In this document: positions 7,611-16,954 of the stretch, piece after piece | Position numbering within the stretch: the stretch's first letter is position 1 | How the letters are laid out: the number at the start of each line of letters is the position of its first letter | NCBI RefSeq assembly: GCF_001999245.1 | Contig: NZ_CP019630.1 | Coordinates: 4,307,001-4,371,000 of the forward strand | Length of the DNA: 64,000 nt | Direction of reading: 5' to 3' | Origin: Roseibium algicola | Lineage (GTDB): Bacteria > Pseudomonadota > Alphaproteobacteria > Rhizobiales > Stappiaceae | Notes under the pieces: generated by a model | Told to the model about the DNA's origin: nothing | Databases searched by the model: none | The model's input: only the letters and a program-made list of their open reading frames with translations | Position numbers and translations under genes: made by a program

Positions 7611-10133
7611 TCAGGCTGCGGCGACATCCTGCAGGAACCGGTCGATCCGTGTGGTGACTTCGGCAAGTTGCCGGGTGGCTGCACCGGTAATCTCTTCCAC
7701 TTCACGGGCCGACAGACTGGTTTCGCTGGAACCTCGGGAGAGATCGCCGATATTTTCCGATACGCTTGCGGTCTGGCCTGCAGCCTGGGAGACGCCGGTG
7801 GAGATTTCCGCGGTGGCCCCGGCCTGCTGTTCGACGGAGCTTGCCATGGCGGCTGCGGTCTCGTTGACGGACTCCATCATTTCCATGATCGCGCTGATCG
7901 CGTCCACGGCGCCGTTGGTGGCCTGCTGGATTTCGGACACCTGGCTGGAAATTTCCTCTGTTGCCTTGGCCGTCTGACCGGCGAGTGACTTGACTTCCGA
8001 GGCAACCACGGCAAACCCCCGCCCGGCTTCGCCGGCGCGTGCGGCTTCGATGGTCGCATTGAGCGCGAGCAAGTTGGTCTGCTCGGCAATTTCCTGGATG
8101 AGCTGGACTACGGCACCGATGCGTTCGGCAGCCGCCGACAGGCCCTTGATCTGGTCGTTGGAAGTGCGGGTTGCCCCTGCAACTTCCTCAACGCGCACGA
8201 GGGTGTCGTTGACCTGCCGGCCGACCTCCTGAACGGAAGCGCTGAGTTCCTCCGTGGCGGCTGCGATGGTCTGGACATTCTGGCTGGCCTGGCTGGAGGC
8301 GGTGCTGACATCTTCGGACTTGCCAGTCGTCGTGCGGGCAATCTCGGAAAGCTGCTCGGCCGTATTGTCGAGCTGATGCATGTTGCCGGTCACCGTGGCG
8401 AGTGCCTGCTCGATATCCTGACGGAACGAGGCGACAAGCGCATCGACGGTGGCCTGGCGCTGGCGGACACCTTCCTGGCTTGCAAGGGTTTCTTCTTCCA
8501 GCCGCATCCGTTCGATTTCCCGGTCACGGAAGGTTGCGACGGCCTGAGCCATGTGACCGATTTCATCCTTGCGGTTTGCAGCCGGAAGATCGAGAGCCGT
8601 ATCGCCGTCCCTCAGTTTGAGCATCGCGCCGGTCAGGCCCCGGATCGGGCGGATGATGGCAGTGGAGAGCAATACGACGAAAGCGATGCCCAGAAGCAGT
8701 GCCAGGGCAAGCGTAATGGTGATCTGCGTTTGAGCACCGACGGCGCTTGCCAGTGCGGTTGCACCGGAATTGGCGCTGATGATTTCTGCCTGTTCCGTCA
8801 GGGAGGAGGCGGCGGCGGCAAAGGATTGTTCGCTCGCGCGCAGTGCCGCTGTCGAGGTGACGACTTCGGCAAAGGTGGCTTCCAGTTTCGGCAAGGCATC
8901 GCCACCGGCGGTAACAAGCGCCTTGAGTGGACCATTGAGAAGATCATTCAGAGCCTTGTCAGACGTGTTCTTGCCGGCTGAGGTTCGCACCGTGTCCAGA
9001 TTGCCCAGTTCCGTGCGGGCATCGCCCAGATAGAGCTGGAATGTATCGGCGGCGTTTTGCGAGGATGTGTTCAGATAGTCTGAATAGGCGCTGCGGATGC
9101 CGAGTACGCTACGCGCCACACTCTGGGTGTAGTTCGACAGAAGCGCGATATCGGCGCTCGCCTTGTCGAAGTCCCGCAGTTCCTTCGTCAGGTCGTCAAT
9201 CGGTGCTTCGGCGGCCTTGATGATCGTGTCGGCAAGGGTGATCAGTTCAAGGATGGCCGGTTCCAGTTTGTTTTTCCAGGCGCCCTCTTCCGGGGACTTC
9301 AGGTGCGCTTTCAGAAGCTTCTCAAAGGACTTGGAGCTTTTGGTGAGGTCCTTGACGCTGTCCTTGATCGTGTCTGTCTTCACCGTGCGGCGAACCGCCT
9401 TCGCGTCCTTGTCGAGGGCATCCACCCGGTCCGCCAGTTTCTTTGCCAGGGTCTTGTCTGGTGTTGCCGCAAAGGTTTCGGCTTCCTGCGCCAGCACCAC
9501 AGTGGTGATGCGCATGTTGCTGAGCCGGGGGCTGACGTTGGACAGGTTGGTCATCTTGCCTTCGTTGGTGATGGCAAGGGCGGATCTGTAAGCGGCAAGG
9601 GCCTTGTATTCCTCGAAGGCCTTGTTGGTGGTTGCAACCAGTTCGGAGGTGAGGGTGTCGAGGTTCGCAGCCGCTGTGTCACGGCTTTGCCGTGTGTCGC
9701 GCAGCGTCGCAAAGCCGGTCTCCAGATCGCCGACGATGCTCGCGAACTGCGTTGCCGCCTGGGGTTGGCTTTCAGACAAGGCGAGACTTTCCTGCGAAAT
9801 CAAGCCAATGTCTGCAGCAACCGCTTCCGCCGTCTGGCTGCTGCCATCGCGACTGAATGTCTGGGCGTGGGACAGCAACCGGGGGACGCTCCCCAGAAGT
9901 TCGTTGGCGGTCTTCGCCACCGTAACCGAGTTCTTGACCTCAGAGCTTGCGAACAAGCCCCCCGCACCGACCCCGATGGCGCACAACAGCATGGCGCCGA
10001 AGCCGATCTGCAGCTGGGTCTTGATTGGCCAGTCGAAAAAGGGGCGCTGCCGTGCCGGTTGTCCGGCCCGCTCATGCCTTGTTGCTGAGGGCTCGGTTGC
10101 AGTCTTCCTGAAAGGAAGGTTCACGAACTTCAT
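7611..10133 (-). CDS. Methyl-accepting chemotaxis protein
   Basis: An 840-residue transmembrane chemoreceptor. A first membrane helix lies near residues 40-62, then a long, Ala/Thr/Lys-rich helical periplasmic domain of about 400 residues, a second helix near 470-495 ([20 protein letters not shown]), a HAMP linker beginning [10 protein letters not shown], and a cytoplasmic signalling domain with the conserved hairpin tip [19 protein letters not shown]. The unusually long sensor region has no recognisable Cache or PAS motif. No CheR/CheB-binding pentapeptide is seen at the C-terminus (ends FLQDVAAA). The ATG at 10133 follows CCGGAG; 21 extra codons upstream are possible. No other chemotaxis genes are nearby. 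Ligand unknown. Confidence 0.92.
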   Translation of the reverse strand: MKFVNLPFRKTATEPSATRHERAGQPARQRPFFDWPIKTQLQIGFGAMLLCAIGVGAGGLFASSEVKNSVTVAKTANELLGSVPRLLSHAQTFSRDGSSQTAEAVAADIGLISQESLALSESQPQAATQFASIVGDLETGFATLRDTRQSRDTAAANLDTLTSELVATTNKAFEEYKALAAYRSALAITNEGKMTNLSNVSPRLSNMRITTVVLAQEAETFAATPDKTLAKKLADRVDALDKDAKAVRRTVKTDTIKDSVKDLTKSSKSFEKLLKAHLKSPEEGAWKNKLEPAILELITLADTIIKAAEAPIDDLTKELRDFDKASADIALLSNYTQSVARSVLGIRSAYSDYLNTSSQNAADTFQLYLGDARTELGNLDTVRTSAGKNTSDKALNDLLNGPLKALVTAGGDALPKLEATFAEVVTSTAALRASEQSFAAAASSLTEQAEIISANSGATALASAVGAQTQITITLALALLLGIAFVVLLSTAIIRPIRGLTGAMLKLRDGDTALDLPAANRKDEIGHMAQAVATFRDREIERMRLEEETLASQEGVRQRQATVDALVASFRQDIEQALATVTGNMHQLDNTAEQLSEIARTTTGKSEDVSTASSQASQNVQTIAAATEELSASVQEVGRQVNDTLVRVEEVAGATRTSNDQIKGLSAAAERIGAVVQLIQEIAEQTNLLALNATIEAARAGEAGRGFAVVASEVKSLAGQTAKATEEISSQVSEIQQATNGAVDAISAIMEMMESVNETAAAMASSVEQQAGATAEISTGVSQAAGQTASVSENIGDLSRGSSETSLSAREVEEITGAATRQLAEVTTRIDRFLQDVAAA

Positions 10134-10320
10134 TCTTGAGCTCCGGACGTTGTCTTGCCGAAAGCATTTTGAATTGAAAGTTTTAAGAAGACCCAAAAGA
10201 GACTTGCATTAATTATGGGCGGTCTTTTGTGTGCTTGTTGTGCAGGTAAGACTTTGGAAAGTAGTTTTCTGAAGTTATGCAACTTTTCGAGGTGGTTGCT
10301 CTGCAGCAGAGATAAATTGT

Positions 10321-11058
10321 CTATTGCGTCAATCGCTTGGGGTTGTTTTGTGGCGTTTTCTGAAGACGTGCGTTCAAAGCTGACTGCAGGCGATCGGTAA
10401 CGGACTGGTCGATATGTGAGTTGCAGGCCAAAGCAAGTTCGACGGTCTGCAGGGTCAGCAGTTTCTCGATCTCCACCCCTTCCAGTTCTGCGACATAGGG
10501 AGCCGAAATCAGGCCACCCAGCCAGAGCTTGGTGTGACCTGACCGCAGCATGTTCGCATTGAGCCCATCTTCGTCCACCAGCACAAGATGGGGATGGCCG
10601 GCGTCCTGAAGTTCATTGGTGCTGGTCCAGCCGCCGACGGCTCCTGTCGAATAGCCGAAACTGTCTTCGACTGTCGAAAGTTCTATGGAACTGCCCTTCA
10701 AAGCAAAAAGGCCGTATCCGTCGATTTCCAAAGGTCCGACCCAGGTGAAATTCGGTTCGCGTTCCTGAGTGCGCCACAGGGCCATGAAACAATGGTTGGC
10801 GTTGCTCTCCACCGCATTCAACCCGCGTTTGAACGGCCGCATGTGCATCTCGACCGTTATGCCGGCGTCATCGGCGAGATCTTGTACAAGTTGGGTGACA
10901 GTTCCCGAGATTTTCCCGTCTTCACCAGGGAAATAGAGCGGTTTGTAGTCCTCGGTATAGATGACGATTTCAGGTTCGCTGGTCTCCACTGCAGAACTGG
11001 TGCTTGCTCCGGCAAGCGATAGTAGTGCCAAAAATAACAGTGATAACCTGATGTGCAT
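10321..11058 (-). CDS. Periplasmic solute-binding-like protein (SBP family 3 type)
   Basis: A 245-residue exported protein with a Sec signal peptide (hydrophobic LSLLFLALLSLAGAS, cleavage around residue 23). The mature part resembles small amino-acid-type binding proteins: EIVIYTEDYKPLYFP near the start, VQDLADDAGITVEMHMRPF, and a run of residues (NANHCFMALWRTQEREPNFTWVG) like the family in which a single domain senses or binds polar ligands without a linked permease. No transporter gene is adjacent. A sigma70-like promoter at 11123-11153 precedes it. Function is unknown beyond likely ligand binding in the periplasm. Confidence 0.75.
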   Translation of the reverse strand: MHIRLSLLFLALLSLAGASTSSAVETSEPEIVIYTEDYKPLYFPGEDGKISGTVTQLVQDLADDAGITVEMHMRPFKRGLNAVESNANHCFMALWRTQEREPNFTWVGPLEIDGYGLFALKGSSIELSTVEDSFGYSTGAVGGWTSTNELQDAGHPHLVLVDEDGLNANMLRSGHTKLWLGGLISAPYVAELEGVEIEKLLTLQTVELALACNSHIDQSVTDRLQSALNARLQKTPQNNPKRLTQ

Positions 11059-11122
11059 GAAGGCTCCGGTTCATGCGTCCTGTCTCGAAGTTTCTTGCCG
11101 AAAGCTGCGCTTCGGATGCCAC

Positions 11123-11153
11123 AGTATACATATTCGCGACTTCAAGAAGTCAA
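11123..11153 (-). promoter_or_regulatory. Sigma70-like promoter for the periplasmic binding protein
   Basis: On the minus strand TTGACT (11153-11148) and TATACT (11128-11123) are separated by 19 bp, about 65 bp upstream of the start codon at 11058. The boxes are strong; the spacing is at the long end of what sigma70 tolerates. Confidence 0.45.
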
Positions 11154-11173
11154 TTCACTTGAGCGCGTCCGGC

Positions 11174-11473
11174 CTAGTCTTTCCTGTCCTGGCGGTTGCT
11201 GTGGCCGAGGTCCTTCTCCGGCCAAAGCAGGTCACGAAGCCGTTGTTTCAGCACCTTGGCCTCCGGAAAGCCTCCATCTGTCTTGCGGTCCCAGACAAGT
11301 TGACCGTCGCAGACGATTGTGAAAATGCCTCCGGTCCCCGGAACAAGGGTGACAGCACCGGCTTCTTCCGAGAAGGTGGACAGGATTTCCTGCGCCATCC
11401 ATGCGGAGCGCAACAGCCAATTGCATTGGCGGCAGTAGGTGATGATGATATGGGGCGATGGGACGTTCGTCAT
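11174..11473 (-). CDS. SelT/SelW/SelH (Rdx) family protein
   Basis: A 99-residue thioredoxin-like Rdx protein. The redox motif Cys14-x-x-Cys17 sits in YCRQCNW near the N-terminus; the cysteine form is the usual bacterial version of selenoprotein W. Later features LVPGTGGIFTIVCDGQLVWDRKTDGGFPEAK match the family core, and LKQRLRDLLWPEKDLGH matches its C-terminal helix. The ATG at 11473 gives the family length; AAGGAGCT lies upstream at a slightly long distance. It is divergent from a kinase-like gene whose nearest ATG overlaps this start. Likely a cytoplasmic thiol redox protein; partner unknown. Confidence 0.85.
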   Translation of the reverse strand: MTNVPSPHIIITYCRQCNWLLRSAWMAQEILSTFSEEAGAVTLVPGTGGIFTIVCDGQLVWDRKTDGGFPEAKVLKQRLRDLLWPEKDLGHSNRQDRKD

Positions 11474-12437
11474 GGCGTCCGGCCAGCTCCTTTGTTTCGC
11501 TCGATTGTTCCTGCTTGTGCCACAGCTTTCCTCTGACGCGCCAGACACCATTTTGCCGGACATCCAGGAGGCCTATGAACGGCATCAGGACCTGCAACTT
11601 GTTTGTGGCGCTCCCCTGTCAGCCCGGCCCCAGCCTGGGCTGACAAACCGTGTGTTCAGGCTGGAGGCTGAGAAGGGCACGTTCTTCCTGCGGCTTCCCC
11701 GTCTGGAAGCGGCAGGCAACATCGACAGGAAGGCAGAGGCAAGAAACCTGATGCTCGCCGCTGCGACTGGAATTGCCGTGCCACCGGTATTTTGTGATGC
11801 GGAGGCCGGCATTCTGGTGACCCGCGCCGTCGAGGTCACCGGCAGCCCTGCCGATCTTTCGGAGCAGCCGTCGTACAGCCTGGCCCGTGCACTCGGCGAG
11901 GCATTGGGGCAATTGCATGGGTCCGGTGTGACTTTCGAAGGGCTGCTCGATCCGGACAGCGTGCTTCAGGCGCAGTGGCAAGGTCTTCGGGACGCAGTTC
12001 GGTGCCGGGAGGAAATGACCGGGCTGGAAATAGTGTTGCAGCCGATCGGTGCCGGCACCGCTGGTGGTACTGACCGGGTGCTTGTTCCGAGCCATGGCGA
12101 TCCATCCCCCGGGAACTGCCTCATGTCATCCGACCAGCTCTGGCTGATTGACTGGGAATTTTCAGGCATGTCGGATCCCGCCTGGGATCTTGCCTACGCC
12201 GTTCTGGAGCACGAGATGAGTGCGGATGAGGAACAGGTATTCCTGAAAGCCTATGCAGCAACGGGCGCTGCGGTGCCCGAGGCCGATCGTCTTGGTGTCA
12301 TGAAAGCCAAATGCGACGCCGTGTCGGCCCTCTGGGCACTGGAGCAGCTGGCGGCGGGGCGAGACGAGGACGTGTTTCTTCCCTTTGCACGGCAGCGGCG
12401 GGGCCGGGCGCTCCGGCAACTGGCCCGTCTTTCCTGA
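11472..12437 (+). CDS. Choline-kinase-like / APH-family phosphotransferase
   Basis: About 320 residues of an aminoglycoside-phosphotransferase/choline-kinase-like protein. Clear signs are the early NRVFRLEAEKGTFFLRLPR (nucleotide lysine region), the Brenner motif SHGDPSPGNCL and the metal motif LIDWEFSGMSDPAWDLAY. Those motifs resemble bacterial choline or ethanolamine kinases, so ATP-dependent phosphorylation of a small alcohol is likely. The start is uncertain: ATG 11472 overlaps the divergent Rdx gene and has a poor ribosome site; GTG 11517 would remove 15 residues, and homology appears to begin only near DIQEAYERH. The N-terminal 35 residues may therefore not be translated. The gene ends 38 bp from the convergent acyltransferase-like gene. 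Confidence 0.8.
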   Translation: MASGQLLCFARLFLLVPQLSSDAPDTILPDIQEAYERHQDLQLVCGAPLSARPQPGLTNRVFRLEAEKGTFFLRLPRLEAAGNIDRKAEARNLMLAAATGIAVPPVFCDAEAGILVTRAVEVTGSPADLSEQPSYSLARALGEALGQLHGSGVTFEGLLDPDSVLQAQWQGLRDAVRCREEMTGLEIVLQPIGAGTAGGTDRVLVPSHGDPSPGNCLMSSDQLWLIDWEFSGMSDPAWDLAYAVLEHEMSADEEQVFLKAYAATGAAVPEADRLGVMKAKCDAVSALWALEQLAAGRDEDVFLPFARQRRGRALRQLARLS

Positions 12438-12474
12438 GCGCCCGGAAACAGCACCGAAGGCTTGAAGGCCGGGA

Positions 12475-13434
12475 TCAGTTGAGCGGATCCGGCCACTTTG
12501 GATCAGCCAGGCACTGGCTGTATCTGTTCGACATCCGGTTGCGCAGAGACTGGTTTTCGGGCTCCGCCAGAAGCTGGTCCCAGATGCCATCCGATTTCAG
12601 ATATTCAAGCGTACAGCCGCAAGCGGCTTCGCAGATTTCTGTCGTGGCGGTCGTACCCTGGCAGGAAACCGTGCAATTGCGCACGAAGGCATTGGCGGAG
12701 CGGTCCATCTCCGGGCCGATCTGCGTTGCCGTCCACACAAGGCCGAACAGCAAGGGCTGATGCAGCAGATAGACTGGCAGGGAATGGCGGCCGAAGAACC
12801 GCGTCAGCCGGCCGGGACGGCTGGCGAATGTCAATCTGGACAGCGTCTGCCACAGATTGATCTTTCGGAAAATCTTCGAGATGGCGACGCCCGCCAACGT
12901 CACTCCGGCCCAGGGCGCCAGCGGCACATAATCCACACTGGCAAAGTCCGGTGTGCCGAGCCCTGTCCACAGCCAGAGCTGGCCGTCGAGGGCGGGCGAA
13001 GCTGCCCAGAAAGGCAAAGTGAAAACGAACGCCGCAGCAAGCCCGGCAAAGACGAACGGAAGGCGCGTGAAGGGAAGGGCGATCACGCTGGACAAGGCAA
13101 TGGAATGGAGAATGCCGAAGCGGACAAAGGTATCGCCGAAAGTGAAATAGGTGACCAGCGACACGGCGGCAGCGGCTGCGACGATCACGGCAAGGCGCCG
13201 CCAGAAGGCATGCCAACGGATGCCCAGGTGGTGGGCGAAATCCAGACTGACGCCGGCCAGAAGGAGGAAGCTGCCCGCGATCGAGGCGGCGAACATGCGC
13301 CAACCTGTGCCCTGGGCAACGGGCCAGTCGACATAGGCAAACCAGGAAAGGTCCCAGGAGAAATGGTAGATCGCCATGGCGACAACAGCGAGGCCGCGGG
13401 CAAGATCAAGCACGGCCAGACGCGTTGAACGCAT
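12475..13434 (-). CDS. HGSNAT-type (DUF1624) membrane acyltransferase-like protein with Cys-rich tail
   Basis: A 319-residue multi-pass membrane protein. The first half matches the heparan-alpha-glucosaminide N-acetyltransferase catalytic family (DUF1624): RLAVLDLARGLAVVAMAIYH, then DLSWF, then several hydrophobic helices, with SLPVYLLHQPLLFGL near the last helix. Residues about 242-319 form a hydrophilic tail that contains every cysteine in the protein (Cys254, 258, 268, 272, 274, 308), a pattern suited to disulfides or metal binding. The family is thought to move acyl groups across membranes, but no bacterial substrate is assigned here. Start at 13434. No operon partner is evident. Confidence 0.8.
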   Translation of the reverse strand: MRSTRLAVLDLARGLAVVAMAIYHFSWDLSWFAYVDWPVAQGTGWRMFAASIAGSFLLLAGVSLDFAHHLGIRWHAFWRRLAVIVAAAAAVSLVTYFTFGDTFVRFGILHSIALSSVIALPFTRLPFVFAGLAAAFVFTLPFWAASPALDGQLWLWTGLGTPDFASVDYVPLAPWAGVTLAGVAISKIFRKINLWQTLSRLTFASRPGRLTRFFGRHSLPVYLLHQPLLFGLVWTATQIGPEMDRSANAFVRNCTVSCQGTTATTEICEAACGCTLEYLKSDGIWDQLLAEPENQSLRNRMSNRYSQCLADPKWPDPLN

Positions 13435-13491
13435 TAAGGAACTCTCTGAACGATGACCGGTACCGGTTTCGAGCGGTAGTGCCGGTATGGA

Positions 13492-13617
13492 TTAGCTGCT
13501 GAACGCCACGACCAGTGTCGTGATCAGGGCCGACGCAGCGAGCATTGCGCCGACATATGGCCATGGAGACGGACGATGGACGGTAAACACGTCTTGGTTC
13601 GCCGGGTCTTGCAGCAT
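13492..13617 (-). CDS. Small single-pass membrane protein, 41 aa
   Basis: Short reading frame with a polar N-terminus (MLQDPANQDVFTVHRPSPWP) and one C-terminal hydrophobic segment (YVGAMLAASALITTLVVAFS). The ATG at 13617 has GGGAG nine bases upstream; a longer in-frame start at 13695 would read through a hairpin and looks less likely. The ribosome site lies directly after the hairpin at 13630-13655. No family recognised; it could be a small subunit or stress peptide. The single-helix pattern and good ribosome site support a real gene. Confidence 0.5.
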   Translation of the reverse strand: MLQDPANQDVFTVHRPSPWPYVGAMLAASALITTLVVAFSS

Positions 13618-13629
13618 GCCCTCAACTCC

Positions 13630-13655
13630 CTTGTCCCACCACGAAGTGGGGCAAG
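13630..13655 (-). promoter_or_regulatory. 5' leader hairpin before the 41-aa membrane protein
   Basis: CTTGCCCCAC and GTGGGACAAG pair (10 bp, loop of 6) on the minus strand, and the hairpin ends immediately before the GGGAG ribosome-binding site. This placement could influence translation or mark the end of a decaying upstream transcript. Confidence 0.4.
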
Positions 13656-13814
13656 AGTGGGCCAAATGTCCGGCACCGAAAAGATAGTAAATCAATTGCT
13701 AACCGGTTTTCCCAAGGAAAACGACCTGATGTGGAAGACCCGGCAAAAATGACCTAGCCAGCTTGACCCGCCGAACGTCTTGAAGCCCGGGCGAAAACAG
13801 CGCTGTATCGGCTG

Positions 13815-14225
13815 TCAGAGGTCAAGCGCGTCGAGACCGGCTTCCAGGTGATCGGCCAGGAGCGGCATGCCGAGAAGATAGGTTGCTGTCGAACCGACGG
13901 CGCGCTCGCGTGCCTCGTCGACCGCTTGCTGGAAGTCTTCAGCCTCGAAGTCACCGCGGCCGATCCAGGAGATGGCCACCAGTTCGGCAGCTTCATCCAC
14001 GTTGAGATCCTCGATCAGCTCCCGCAGTTCCTCGTCAGAGAGGTCGTCGTTTTCCTCCTCCGCAAGGCCATCGTGACCGTGACTTTGCTCCAGGGCATCG
14101 GCGTCGAATTCGACGTCGCCTTCATGGCCGTCCTCGAACGTATCCTGAAGAGACGATGCAACTGCCCGCGCCTTCTGGGCGAGCAGGCGGATCGTGTCTG
14201 CTGAAAGTGTGAGGTCGATGTCCAT
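13815..14225 (-). CDS. DUF3775 domain-containing protein
   Basis: A 136-residue acidic protein of the alphaproteobacterial DUF3775 family. The N-terminus LTLSADTIRLLAQKARAVASSL and the C-terminal block LRELIEDLNVDEAAELVAISWIGRGDF through TYLLGMPLLADHLEAGLDAL carry the family pattern; the middle is Asp/Glu/His-rich. I chose the ATG at 14225, which follows GGAGG by five bases and fits homologue starts; an upstream ATG at 14288 adds 21 residues and has a weaker GAGGG. Function is unknown; no membrane segment or signal peptide. Confidence 0.8.
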   Translation of the reverse strand: MDIDLTLSADTIRLLAQKARAVASSLQDTFEDGHEGDVEFDADALEQSHGHDGLAEEENDDLSDEELRELIEDLNVDEAAELVAISWIGRGDFEAEDFQQAVDEARERAVGSTATYLLGMPLLADHLEAGLDALDL

Positions 14226-14835
14226 TGCTGCCTCCGACAAACCCTTCGTTTCTTTATCGATCCACTTTTCGCCGTTGGCAATGGTCATGATGTGAAATCC
14301 CTCACTGGCGCCGGTTGCATCGGCGTAATACTACCACTTGAGGGCAAATGCCCCGTAGCGGATTTTGTTCCACATGGCTTGCCGGAAGTTTCCGAACGCT
14401 CTCGCAAAGGCCTGGACTGCGGTTATCCCCGGTATTCAAGGTCGCGCCATGTGACTCTGGTTAATTTCCGATCGATGCCAGCCTTGAACCGCGTGCGGTC
14501 TTGCAGATGACATGTGATCTTGCTTTACTTGGCGAACGAACAAATTCCTGTCCTTGACCGTGATCAACAGCGGACGCAACGAGTGGGTCACCTAAGGGCG
14601 GTGAGGCTGCGGGCGCGTGCACGTATGCACTGCGGGGCTGTCTTGGATGAAGGTTCAAAGGGAACCGTCGTTGGGCAGGAAACGTTATCCGGGGGCGGAC
14701 CGGGCACTGAGGCCCGGCACTCATGTGCCAAGCATGAGGCCGGGTCTCGGCTTTTGAAAGGTCGGGCTCCAGGCGCTGATCTTGACTTCCTGAAACGGAC
14801 GGAGCCGCCGCGGCGGCTCGTTGTATGTCAAGCTG
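14226..14835. other. Gap without a confident gene
   Basis: About 600 bp between the DUF3775 gene and a small membrane protein gene. I see no reading frame with a good start and plausible protein. It holds an 18-bp perfect palindrome, GAGCCGCCGCGGCGGCTC (14802-14819), just past the stop of the gene at 14836, and a looser GGCCCGGC/GCCGGG hairpin near 14710-14750. They may end the minus-strand transcript. Confidence 0.5.
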
Positions 14836-15078
14836 TCAGAACATGGCGCTTGCCGGCCGACCGGCGTTTGTCGGTGCCTGGCCGGTTGCTGAGTGCGCGA
14901 CGGGCTCGGTCTTCGGGACACCGTTCGTGTTGGCCGGGTTTGCCATCGCCGCTGCTGCGACCAAAGCGGTTGCCAGCAGCATGCCCAGAAAGATTGCCTG
15001 CAACAGCGGCCGGGCTTCATGCAGGTCGCTTTTGGAGGGGACGGACTTTCTGGTTTTCTGGTTATCTACGCGTGCCAT
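14836..15078 (-). CDS. Small membrane protein, 80 aa
   Basis: Eighty residues: a basic N-terminus, one hydrophobic helix (LLQAIFLGMLLATALVAAAAMA) and a Pro/Thr-rich hydrophilic tail. It follows another small membrane protein gene by 43 bp on the same strand, and the two probably form a transcript. The ribosome site is weak. No family recognised. The membrane segment and the clean start in the right place support it, but it is a hypothetical protein. Confidence 0.5.
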   Translation of the reverse strand: MARVDNQKTRKSVPSKSDLHEARPLLQAIFLGMLLATALVAAAAMANPANTNGVPKTEPVAHSATGQAPTNAGRPASAMF

Positions 15079-15121
15079 GGTGAAGATCAGTCAGGTTCGA
15101 GCGGTTGTACTTCGGTTTCTG

Positions 15122-15346
15122 TCAGTCTGCCTGCGCTTGAACGCCGGTCAGGTCCTGAAACAGTCGGCGGGCCAGCAGACGGGTAACGGCAGCCATGGTC
15201 AGGAAAGCAACCATCGGCAGCACCAGTGACGGCTCCAGTGCGGACATCAACATCAACAGGCCTGCTGCCACTATGAACAGCAAAACCGGTGGGAAGCTTA
15301 CGTTCTGCGACTTCATGGTCGCCGGTACGGTCGTTGCGTGGGCCAT
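15122..15346 (-). CDS. Small two-helix membrane protein, 74 aa
   Basis: Seventy-four residues with two predicted membrane helices (PPVLLFIVAAGLLMLMSAL and LVLPMVAFLTMAAVTRLLA) joined by a short loop, and a short cytoplasmic tail. The ATG at 15346 follows GGAGGAG; the upstream in-frame ATG at 15358 overlaps that site. It leads the pair with the 80-residue gene downstream. No family recognised; possibly related to envelope or respiratory small subunits. Confidence 0.55.
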   Translation of the reverse strand: MAHATTVPATMKSQNVSFPPVLLFIVAAGLLMLMSALEPSLVLPMVAFLTMAAVTRLLARRLFQDLTGVQAQAD

Positions 15347-15786
15347 TGGCTCCTCCATCCGCTGGGATGAGTTCAATCTCGTTTGAAATTGCGCCGGCAC
15401 GCGGACGCGATTTAGACATGCGCCGTGTGTTTTCGTGACTATTTTGCGGCAAATTCGATCTATTTGCTGCCGCCTTGGCAAAGCGGCACAATAGGTAGTG
15501 TCCGTGCTCCGAATGGCGCTGCATTCAGGGGTGCGACGGTTCTGTTTTCCATTCCGGCAGTTTTGATGTGCGAAGGTGGAAAGGCTGTGGTTCCAGCGTC
15601 TGAAACCGGCCAACTAAGCTTTCGTAAAATTGACAATACAACTTCTCATAAAAACGTATTGCGTTGTTTAATTACTGTAAAAACTGACATAACCCAGATA
15701 TTTTACGATGCGATTTTAGTGTTTGTTTGCATTTCGGAAGCATGCTTGCTCGCCGGGACATCCGATACAAACAGACCAGGCATGGA
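15347..15786. other. Divergent promoter region without a gene
   Basis: About 440 bp between the minus-strand small membrane protein pair and the plus-strand PAS protein. The right half (about 15610-15740) is AT-rich and includes TTGACA at 15630-15635, a possible -35 element for the PAS gene. No credible reading frame seen. Confidence 0.4.
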
Positions 15787-16917
15787 ATGACGATAAACGC
15801 TGCGCAGAGCGCCACGGTGGGCAAGCCGACAGACCCAGTAACGTCGACAGAACCATCGGTCCAGAAGGCCGGTGAGCCGCCGGCCTTGTCGCTGGCGGGT
15901 ATCCAGTTTTTCATTGCCGATATCAGCAAGAAAACCATTCTCTGGCACGAGGTCGGTTCCCAGAGTTTCAATAGCGAAGTGCGGGATCTGCAGGAGGCGC
16001 CCTCCAACGAGGCACTGCGCCACCTGTCGCCAGAGGATCGGAAGACCATTCTCCGGCTGGTCCAGGGTGCTATTCGGGAAGGCCAGGCCGGGCCGTTCGA
16101 CGTCGGCGGCGGGCCGGACCACCGTATCCCGGGCATTCCGATCGTTGCCTATCGTTACGAGTTGCCGGACGGCAAGATCCTTGCGATCTGCTTCCCCTCC
16201 ATCGGTGAGAATGACAATAATCCGGGCCGGGTTGTACTGGGACTGGCGCCGATCCTCCAGCATTTCGTCGCGTCCTCCACCCGTGTTGTGCTGCTGGTCG
16301 ACAATTTCGGCTACGTGCGCTTTGCCAGCGATGGTTTTCTCAAGAGCTTCCAGATCGAGGATGCTCGCCTGATCCTGGGGCGCAACATTGCCCATATCCA
16401 GAACCGGGTCGGGCGAACGATCGTCTCCCTGACGCTCGCGGCATTGACGCGCCGGGCCAGTGCGACCGGGCGTGGCAAGTTTCTGCTGGCGTCCAACGAC
16501 AGCGTCGAACTGAAATATGACGCCATGTATTTTCGTGTCGGCGGAACGGTGGGCGGGGTGCTGTTTTCAGCCGGCCATGCTGGCGGTGATGTCGACTTTG
16601 CCAGGGTCTTCGAAGCGTGCAGCGCGCCGATCCTGGTGGTCAACATCAAGTCAAAGATCATCATCGCGGCGAACAACGCAGCGATGAAGACCTACCATCT
16701 GACATCGGACGTCCTCGACAGCCGTCCGATCACTGAGATGCTGCTTCACCCGAGCAATTATGCGTCCCTGTTGACCTCTGCCAAAGACGCCTCGGAAGTT
16801 CCCCTGTCGGTGCCGGTGACGGTGCTCAATGGCCAGACCAAGAAAAAGCGCTTCAAGTGCACGATCATCGATGAGGACAAGGACGATCCGAAGCTGATCC
16901 TTGAAACGAGAAGCTGA
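15787..16917 (+). CDS. PAS-domain protein without an output domain
   Basis: A 376-residue soluble protein. Two PAS-like segments can be seen: one around residues 170-220 (VVLLVDNFGYVRFASDGFLKSF) and another around 270-320 (FEACSAPILVVNIKSKIIIAANNAAM). No histidine kinase, GGDEF, EAL or DNA-binding motif follows; the protein ends soon after the second PAS. It may be a sensory adaptor, or its output region may be novel. The ATG at 15787 was chosen because the N-terminal residues upstream look non-coding; the start at 15727 is an alternative. No neighbour on the same strand. Confidence 0.7.
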   Translation: MTINAAQSATVGKPTDPVTSTEPSVQKAGEPPALSLAGIQFFIADISKKTILWHEVGSQSFNSEVRDLQEAPSNEALRHLSPEDRKTILRLVQGAIREGQAGPFDVGGGPDHRIPGIPIVAYRYELPDGKILAICFPSIGENDNNPGRVVLGLAPILQHFVASSTRVVLLVDNFGYVRFASDGFLKSFQIEDARLILGRNIAHIQNRVGRTIVSLTLAALTRRASATGRGKFLLASNDSVELKYDAMYFRVGGTVGGVLFSAGHAGGDVDFARVFEACSAPILVVNIKSKIIIAANNAAMKTYHLTSDVLDSRPITEMLLHPSNYASLLTSAKDASEVPLSVPVTVLNGQTKKKRFKCTIIDEDKDDPKLILETRS

Positions 16918-16954
16918 CCCTCGACAGGCACTGAGAGCGACTGAAACAGTACTT

